Assembly (NCBI GenBank): GCA_030653505.1
Contig: JAURZK010000055.1
Span: 1-37,257, forward strand
Source: Rubrivivax sp.
Lineage (GTDB): Bacteria; Pseudomonadota; Gammaproteobacteria; Burkholderiales; Burkholderiaceae_C
Length of the DNA stretch: 37,257 nt
Reading direction: 5' to 3'
Shown: in pieces, positions 27,966-37,257 of the stretch
Numbering within the stretch: the stretch's first letter is position 1
Layout: every line of letters starts with the position of its first letter
The notes under the pieces: model-generated
The model's database searches: none
What the model saw: the letters and a program-made list of their open reading frames with translations, nothing else
What the model was told of the DNA's origin: nothing
Program-made: the position numbers and the translations under genes

Positions 27966-29150
27966 TCAGAGCCGCTCGAACACCGCCGCGATGCCCTGCC
28001 CGCCGCCGATGCACATCGTCACCAGTGCATAACGCCCGCCGCTGCGGTGCAGTTCGTAGACCGCCTTGGTGGCCAGGAAGGCGCCACTGCAGCCGATCGG
28101 ATGCCCGAGCGCGATGGCGCCGCCGTTGGGGTTGACCTTGGACATGTCGTATTCCAGGCCGCGTGCCACCGCGATGGCCTGCGCCGCGAAGGCTTCGTTG
28201 CTTTCGATGACGTCCATCTGGTCGAGCGTCAGGCCGCCCTTCTTCAGCGCCAGCTTGGTGGCCGGGATCGGGCCTTCGCCCATCACGTCGTTGGGCACGC
28301 CGGCCACGGCATAGCTCACCAGGCGCGCCATCGGCTTGTGGCCGGCGGCCGCGGCCACGGCGGCGTCGGCCAGCACGAAGAAGGCCGCACCGTCGTTGAT
28401 GCCCGAGGCGTTGCCCGCCGTCACCGAGCCGTCCTTCTTGAACGCCGGCTTCAGCTTGGCCAGCGACTCCAGCGTCGTTCCCGCCTTCACGTGTTCGTCG
28501 GTGTCGAAGGTGACATCGCCCTTGCGCGTCTGCTTGACGATGGGGACGATCTGGCTCTTGAAGCGGCCCTCGGCGATGGCCGCCGCGGCCTTGCGGTGCG
28601 AGTCGACGGCCAGCTGGTCCTGCTCTTCGCGGGTGATGCCCCACTTGGTGACGAGGTTTTCAGCCGTGATGCCCATGTGGCCGACGCCGAAGGGGTCGGT
28701 CAGCGTGGCCACCATCATGTCGATGAGCTTGGTGTCGCCCATGCGTGCGCCGCTGCGCATGGCCGGGCTGAGGTAGCCGCCGCGGCTCATCACTTCCACG
28801 CCGCCGCCCACGCCGTAGTCGCAGTCGCCCAGCAGGATGTTCTGCGCCGTCGTCACGATGGCCTGCAGGCCGCTGCTGCACAGGCGGTTGACCGACATCG
28901 CCACGCTGTCCATCGGCAGGCCGGCCTGGATACTGGCCACGCGCGCCACATAGGGGAAACGGCTCTCGGTGGGGATCGTGTTGCCCACCGTCACGTAGTT
29001 GATGGCCTTGGGGTCGACGCCCGAGCGCTTGACGGCCTCTTTCATGACGATGCCGGCCAGTTCCGCCGGTTCGGTGTCGGCCAGGCCGCCGTTGAAGGTG
29101 CCGATGGCGGAACGGGCTGCGCCGAGAACCACGACGTCGCGCTTGCTCAT
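27966..29150 (-). CDS. bktB: Acetyl-CoA acetyltransferase / beta-ketothiolase (BktB-like)
   Basis: Thiolase of 394 residues, closely similar in many blocks to Cupriavidus BktB (for example ILLGDCDYGVGGG, KGDVTFDTDEHV, RYALVTMCIGGGQGIAA). It condenses acyl-CoA with acetyl-CoA, for short-chain PHA monomers including 3-ketovaleryl-CoA, or cleaves 3-ketoacyl-CoA. Catalytic residues: nucleophile Cys91 in NRLCSSGLQ, His350 in GHPIGCSG, Cys380 in CIGGGQG. The ATG at 29150 (MSKRDVVVLG) has AGGAG 9 nt upstream. No phaB or phaC is adjacent, so a PHA role is plausible but not fixed; propionyl-CoA use would fit the pcc genes in the same window. Confidence 0.9.
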   Translation of the reverse strand: MSKRDVVVLGAARSAIGTFNGGLADTEPAELAGIVMKEAVKRSGVDPKAINYVTVGNTIPTESRFPYVARVASIQAGLPMDSVAMSVNRLCSSGLQAIVTTAQNILLGDCDYGVGGGVEVMSRGGYLSPAMRSGARMGDTKLIDMMVATLTDPFGVGHMGITAENLVTKWGITREEQDQLAVDSHRKAAAAIAEGRFKSQIVPIVKQTRKGDVTFDTDEHVKAGTTLESLAKLKPAFKKDGSVTAGNASGINDGAAFFVLADAAVAAAAGHKPMARLVSYAVAGVPNDVMGEGPIPATKLALKKGGLTLDQMDVIESNEAFAAQAIAVARGLEYDMSKVNPNGGAIALGHPIGCSGAFLATKAVYELHRSGGRYALVTMCIGGGQGIAAVFERL

Positions 29151-29539
29151 GGGGAGTCTCCTGTAGGTTGGGTATCTGAAGGCCGCTAGTGGACGCCTTG
29201 CGGCTGGCAAAAGGCTGACAGAACTGCCGACTGCGACGGGCGAAGAGCTTACACGCCAGGCCCGGCCGGTGGCAGCACCCTGCAGCGCCGGCCGTGCTTG
29301 GGCGGAATCTTGCCATCATCCACCAGCCGCCGGGCCCACCGGCGCTTCGCTGCGTCCGCCGGGCCTACAGCAGTCCCGCGCCGCGCGAGACGCGGCAACT
29401 CGAAAGTGTTGCCCTGAGGCCGCAGCTGCGGCCGGCCCTGCCGACCTGACAGGTCTTACAGCTGTACCCGCGCGGCCACAGATGCCAGCATGCCGTGCGC
29501 CGTCTTGGCGCGAACCATCCATAACATCCAGGAGTATTG
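29151..29539. other. 389-nt divergent intergenic region
   Basis: Non-coding stretch between the thiolase gene (minus) and the double-glycine peptide gene (plus). It must hold both promoters. I find a perfect 16-bp palindrome GGCCGCAGCTGCGGCC (29418-29433) and, 10 nt on, a lux-box-like element. From 29151 to about 29410 I see nothing clear; no codon-biased frame with a ribosome site is present there. Confidence 0.6.
29444..29463 (+). promoter_or_regulatory. lux-box-like element upstream of the double-glycine peptide gene
   Basis: ACCTGACAGGTCTTACAGCT agrees with the Vibrio fischeri lux box at 14 of 20 positions and has the CTG-N10-CAG core typical of LuxR-type sites. Twelve of 20 positions are self-symmetric. 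It ends 76 nt before the ATG at 29540. A good -10 at the expected distance is not evident, so this is a tentative call. Confidence 0.35.
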
Positions 29540-29725
29540 ATGATCGAACTGAAGACAACACTGCCCGGCGCGGCGACCCAACGCGCACAAGAACTGCGGA
29601 CCCAGGGCGGCATGGTCGAACTGAGCGTTGACCAGCTCAAGCATGTCGCCGGTGGCGGCTTCATCCTCGCTGAGGACCTGGTGTTCGAGCCGCCCGTCAG
29701 TAACGGCTTCATCCTGAGCGAATAA
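29540..29725 (+). CDS. Small peptide with double-glycine leader (bacteriocin/RiPP-like precursor)
   Basis: 61-residue ORF with a strong ribosome site (CCAGGAG, 5 nt before ATG 29540). Residues 26-39, VELSVDQLKHVAGG, fit the double-glycine leader pattern ELS.xxL..V.GG, cleaved by C39-peptidase ABC exporters in bacteriocin and related systems. The predicted 22-residue product after Gly39 begins GFILAED and ends NGFILSE, so GFIL(A/S)E occurs at both ends around an acidic Pro-Pro centre. It has no Cys and few Ser/Thr, so lanthionine chemistry is unlikely. It has its own terminator and stands alone; no C39 transporter, immunity or modification gene is in the window. Family not recognised. Confidence 0.65.
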   Translation: MIELKTTLPGAATQRAQELRTQGGMVELSVDQLKHVAGGGFILAEDLVFEPPVSNGFILSE

Positions 29726-29742
29726 GTCGCCCGGTCGAAGTT

Positions 29743-29785
29743 GCGGCGCCCGCGGGTTCAGGCCTGCGGGCGCCGCTCTGTTTCT
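29743..29785 (+). terminator. Intrinsic terminator of the small peptide gene
   Basis: Stem GCGGCGCCCGC / GCGGGCGCCGC (11 bp, 29743-29753 and 29766-29776) with a 12-nt loop, followed by TCTGTTTCTG, begins 17 nt after the peptide stop. The T-rich side is on the plus strand, so it serves the peptide gene; the loop contains the stop codon of the convergent DAHP synthase gene. Confidence 0.65.
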
Positions 29786-30891
29786 GCCCGCCGCCGGACC
29801 GCGGCCGCCAGGCCCTGCAGCACCGGCACGGTCTGCTCGAAGCCCAGGCAGGCGTCGGTGATCGAGACACCGCGCTGCAGCGGCCGGCCCGGCACCAGGT
29901 CCTGCCTGCCGGCTTCGAGGTGGCTCTCGATCATGACGCCGACGATGCGCTGCTCGCCCGCCGCCAACTGCGCCGCCACGTCCTGTGCCACGTCCACCTG
30001 CCGCTGGTACTGCTTGCGGCTGTTGCCGTGAGAGACGTCGATCATCACGCGCTCGGGCAGGCTGGCGGCGCGCAGCAGATCGCAGGCCGCGGCGACACCC
30101 GAGGCGTCGAAGTTGGGCGCCTTGCCGCCACGCAGGATGACGTGGCAGTCGGCGTTGCCGCGGGTCTCGAAGATGGCGGCCATGCCCATCTTCGTCATGC
30201 CCATGAAGGCGTGCGGCGCGCTGGCGGCCAGGATGGCGTCGGCCGCGACCTGGATGCCGCCGTCGGTGCCGTTCTTGAAGCCCACCGGGCAGCTCAGGCC
30301 CGAGGCCAGCTGGCGGTGGCTCTGGCTTTCGGTCGTGCGCGCGCCGATGGCGCCCCAGCTCACGAGGTCGCTGATGAACTGCGGGCTCAGCAGGTCGAGG
30401 AACTCGGTGCCCGTGGGCAGGCCCAAGGCGGTGAGTTCCAGCAGCAGGCGGCGCGCGCGCTCCAGGCCTTCGTTGATGGCAAAACTGCCGTCGAGGTGGG
30501 GGTCGTTGATGTATCCCTTCCAGCCCACGGTGGTGCGCGGCTTCTCGAAGTAGGTGCGCATGACGATCAGCAGGTCGTCCTGCAGTTCGTCGGCCACCGC
30601 CTTCAGGCGCCGGCCGTAGTCGAGGGCCTGGTCGTGGTCGTGGATCGAGCACGGCCCGACGACGACGACGAGCCGGTGGTCGCGGCCGTGCAGCACGTCG
30701 GCGATGCGGCGGCGGCTGCCCTCCACCAGCGCCAGCGCACCTTCATGCACCGGCACGCGTTCCTGCAGCAGCGCGGGTGTCATCAGCGGGCGCACGGCAC
30801 CGATGCGCACGTCGTCGATGCGGGTGGTGTCCAGCGTGCTGTCGCGCACGCCCACTTCCTGGTCGTGTCTGGGGTCGTCGATGCGGTTCAT
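29758..30891 (-). CDS. aroG: 3-deoxy-7-phosphoheptulonate (DAHP) synthase, class I AroG type
   Basis: First enzyme of the shikimate pathway, joining phosphoenolpyruvate and erythrose 4-phosphate; about 377 residues. Seen: VVVGPCSIHDHDQAL (metal Cys), MRTYFEKPRTTVGWKGYINDP, GARTTESQSHRQLASGLS, GFKNGTDGG, and MIDVSHGNSRKQYQRQ with the metal His. These are class I alpha features; which aromatic amino acid inhibits it cannot be told safely. The ATG at 30891 (MNRIDDPRHD) or 30900 (MRPMNRID) are both possible; neither has a ribosome site. The 3' end lies inside the terminator of the small peptide gene on the opposite strand. Confidence 0.95.
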   Translation of the reverse strand: MNRIDDPRHDQEVGVRDSTLDTTRIDDVRIGAVRPLMTPALLQERVPVHEGALALVEGSRRRIADVLHGRDHRLVVVVGPCSIHDHDQALDYGRRLKAVADELQDDLLIVMRTYFEKPRTTVGWKGYINDPHLDGSFAINEGLERARRLLLELTALGLPTGTEFLDLLSPQFISDLVSWGAIGARTTESQSHRQLASGLSCPVGFKNGTDGGIQVAADAILAASAPHAFMGMTKMGMAAIFETRGNADCHVILRGGKAPNFDASGVAAACDLLRAASLPERVMIDVSHGNSRKQYQRQVDVAQDVAAQLAAGEQRIVGVMIESHLEAGRQDLVPGRPLQRGVSITDACLGFEQTVPVLQGLAAAVRRRAETERRPQA

Positions 30892-30952
30892 GGGCCGCAT
30901 TGTGGGGCGCTGCCCAGGCGCCTCGCGTCAGGCGCCAGCGGGGGTCGGCGCG

Positions 30953-32466
<1,514 letters not shown>

Positions 32467-33285
32467 TCAGTAGCCGTGGACGGCAGCGTCAGGGAAGCTG
32501 CCGTCCTTGACCGCCGCCACGTAGCGGCGCACGGCTTCGGCCACCGGGTTCTCGCAGGGCGGCACGTCGGCGATGAAGTTGCGCACGAAGCGCGGCACGG
32601 CGTTGCCGTTGAGCCCCAGCATGTCGTGCAGCACCAGCACCTGTCCGGCGGTACCGGGGCCGGCACCGATGCCGATGACGGGTATGGGCAGCGCCGCCTG
32701 CAGCGTGTTGGCCACGCTGCTGGGCACCAGTTCCAGCACCAGCAGCGCCGCGCCTGCGGCAGCCAGCGCCTGCGCGTCGGCCAGCAGCCGCGCGGCGGCG
32801 GCCTCGTCGCGCCCCTGCACCCGCCAGCCGCCCAAAGCGTGCACCGACTGCGGCGTCAGCCCCAGGTGGGCGCAGACGGGGATGCCGCGTTCGACCAGCT
32901 CGGCCACCACCGGCACCGTCCAGCCGCCGCCTTCGAGCTTGACCATGTGCGCGCCGGCCTGCATCAGGCGCACGGCGCTGGCGATCGCCTGGGCCGGGCT
33001 GCTCTGGTAGCTGCCAAAGGGCAGGTCGGCGACGACCCAGGCCTTGCTGCGGCCGCGCACCACGCACGCCGTGTGGTAGGCCATCTCGTCCAGCGTGACG
33101 GGCAGCGTCGAGTCTCGCCCCTGCAGCACCATGCCGAGTGAATCGCCGATCAGCAGCACGTCGACACCGGCAGCGTCGAGCACCGCCGCGAAGGTGGCGT
33201 CGTAGCAGGTCAGCATCGCGATCTTCTCGCCGCCGGCGTGCATCGTGCGCAGGCGGTGCAGGGTGACGGGTTTGCGGTCGCTCAT
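32467..33285 (-). CDS. panB: 3-methyl-2-oxobutanoate hydroxymethyltransferase
   Basis: Makes ketopantoate from alpha-ketoisovalerate and methylene-tetrahydrofolate, the first committed step to pantothenate; 272 residues. Seen: [29 protein letters not shown] (Mg-ligand Asp), [12 protein letters not shown] (second Asp), MVKLEGG (Glu), [14 protein letters not shown] and [11 protein letters not shown] (catalytic Glu). The start was placed at ATG 33285 ([13 protein letters not shown]); an ATG at 33330 adds fifteen non-family residues. First gene of the pan unit; a -10-like TATGCT is present upstream on the minus strand, unpaired. Confidence 0.96.
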   Translation of the reverse strand: MSDRKPVTLHRLRTMHAGGEKIAMLTCYDATFAAVLDAAGVDVLLIGDSLGMVLQGRDSTLPVTLDEMAYHTACVVRGRSKAWVVADLPFGSYQSSPAQAIASAVRLMQAGAHMVKLEGGGWTVPVVAELVERGIPVCAHLGLTPQSVHALGGWRVQGRDEAAAARLLADAQALAAAGAALLVLELVPSSVANTLQAALPIPVIGIGAGPGTAGQVLVLHDMLGLNGNAVPRFVRNFIADVPPCENPVAEAVRRYVAAVKDGSFPDAAVHGY

Positions 33286-33344
33286 GGGGAGTGCAGAAGA
33301 TCCGGCGTGGTGCGCGAGGGCGCGAAGCATAAGCCCCGCGCCGT

Positions 33345-33360
33345 GACACCGGCGGGTGTC
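33345..33360. other. Palindrome between the VOC gene and panB
   Basis: GACACC-GGCG-GGTGTC is a perfect 6-bp inverted repeat with a 4-nt centre, about 26 nt downstream of the VOC gene stop and 60 nt upstream of the panB start. It could be an operator for panB or a weak 3' hairpin of the pcc unit. No T-tract follows. Confidence 0.25.
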
Positions 33361-33385
33361 GGTGCTTGCGAGGCCATCGCCGCGC

Positions 33386-33847
33386 TCAGGAAAGGGCTGC
33401 GATCACCTCGGGCGGCGCCTGTACGAGTTCGATCAGCACGCCCTCGCCGCCGATGGGAAAGTCATCGCTGGCCCTGGGGTGGATGAAACAGATGTCGTGG
33501 CCGGTCGCGCCCTTGCGGATGCCGCCGGGGGCAAAGCGCACACCGTTCGCCGTCATCCATTCGACGGCCCTGGGCAGGTCGTCGACCCAGAGGCCGACGT
33601 GGTTCAGCGGCGTGCCGTGCACGGCAGGCTTCTTTTCGGCGTCCAGCGGCTGCATCAGGTCGACCTCGACCGCGTGCACGCCTTCACCGAGCGCACAGAT
33701 GTCCTCGTCGACGTTCTCGCGTTCACTCACGAACGTGCTCTTCACGCTGAGGCCGAAGATGTCGACCCACAGCTTGCGCAGGCGCTGCTTGTCGGGCCCG
33801 CCGATGGCGATCTGCTGCAGGCCGAGGATGCGGAAAGGTCTGTTCAT
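33386..33847 (-). CDS. VOC-fold protein, methylmalonyl-CoA-epimerase-like
   Basis: 153-residue glyoxalase-fold protein. Its second half, [17 protein letters not shown] followed by GHDICFIHP and VLIELVQAP, is very like methylmalonyl-CoA epimerase. The metal ligands His83 and Glu140 are present, but the first ligand His of the family (HVAIA) is Gln12 here (LQQIAIGG). It follows pccA directly (13 nt), the place for an enzyme turning (S)- to (R)-methylmalonyl-CoA, so an epimerase role is the best guess; the Gln makes it uncertain. An upstream ATG at 33868 would overlap pccA by 8 nt. Confidence 0.75.
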   Translation of the reverse strand: MNRPFRILGLQQIAIGGPDKQRLRKLWVDIFGLSVKSTFVSERENVDEDICALGEGVHAVEVDLMQPLDAEKKPAVHGTPLNHVGLWVDDLPRAVEWMTANGVRFAPGGIRKGATGHDICFIHPRASDDFPIGGEGVLIELVQAPPEVIAALS

Positions 33848-33860
33848 CGTATAGGCGCCT

Positions 33861-35918
<2,058 letters not shown>

Positions 35919-35938
35919 GGTGGAAGTCTCCGCCTGCT

Positions 35939-37257
<1,319 letters not shown>

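Noticed and set aside
29537..29539. TTG start one codon upstream of the double-glycine peptide gene
   Set aside because: The ATG at 29540 is a better start codon and has suitable spacing to the GGAG ribosome site.

Overview
The window is a GC-rich chromosomal segment (third codon positions are almost all G/C) from a betaproteobacterium. It is most likely a Burkholderiales member of the Rubrivivax/Leptothrix/Comamonadaceae type. This is inferred from the sdhCDAB-gntR-mdh arrangement, the BktB-like thiolase, the 328-residue malate dehydrogenase and the yqjD-yqjE-yqjK trio. I see no rRNA, tRNA, CRISPR array, transposase or phage module. Almost everything reads as core metabolism with a few accessory genes.

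Layout. 1-2834 (minus): succinate dehydrogenase sdhC-D-A-B, with sdhB cut by the window edge. 2954-3721 (minus): a GntR/HutC regulator divergent from mdh (3858-4844, plus); the 136-bp region between them holds a candidate GntR operator and an FNR-type box. An intrinsic terminator follows mdh. 4986-10304 (plus): a CitE-like CoA-ester lyase, a CpdB-type periplasmic phosphodiesterase and penicillin-binding protein 1A, convergent with exonuclease I (10342-11817, minus). 11913-14185 (plus): a 12-TM-type permease sandwiched between two universal stress proteins. 14302-16305 (plus): a secreted M13 metallopeptidase, overlapping tail to tail with the yqjK-E-D genes (16292-17353, minus). 17467-21113 (minus): a KAS III homologue, a phasin-like helical protein, a flavin oxidoreductase and a third Usp with an FNR-type box in front. 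21311-23436 (plus): a secreted lipase-like hydrolase translationally coupled to a membrane-anchored partner. 23534-26601 (plus): serC, serA and a divergent enoyl-CoA hydratase-like gene. 26740-27894 (plus): an AAA/DUF4143 ATPase preceded by a nested palindrome. 27966-29150 (minus): a BktB-like thiolase. 29540-29725 (plus): a 61-residue double-glycine-leader peptide gene. 29758-30891 (minus): DAHP synthase. 30953-33285 (minus): DUF533, panC, panB. 33386-37257 (minus): an epimerase-like VOC protein, pccA and pccB (partial).

How it fits together. Succinate dehydrogenase and malate dehydrogenase flank a common regulator, which suggests coordinated control of the C4 part of the TCA cycle. The right end (propionyl-CoA carboxylase plus a methylmalonyl-CoA-epimerase-like protein) would feed propionyl-CoA to succinyl-CoA. 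The BktB-like thiolase and the phasin-like protein point to polyhydroxyalkanoate or short-chain acyl-CoA metabolism. SerC and SerA give serine, PanB and PanC give pantothenate, and the DAHP synthase opens the shikimate pathway.

The two best candidates for something undescribed are (a) the isolated double-glycine peptide gene at 29540, whose predicted core is bracketed by a repeated GFIL(A/S)E motif and which has a lux-box-like element upstream and its own terminator, and (b) the coupled secreted hydrolase/membrane-anchored partner pair at 21311-23436, which resembles a lipase/foldase arrangement in topology but not in recognisable sequence.
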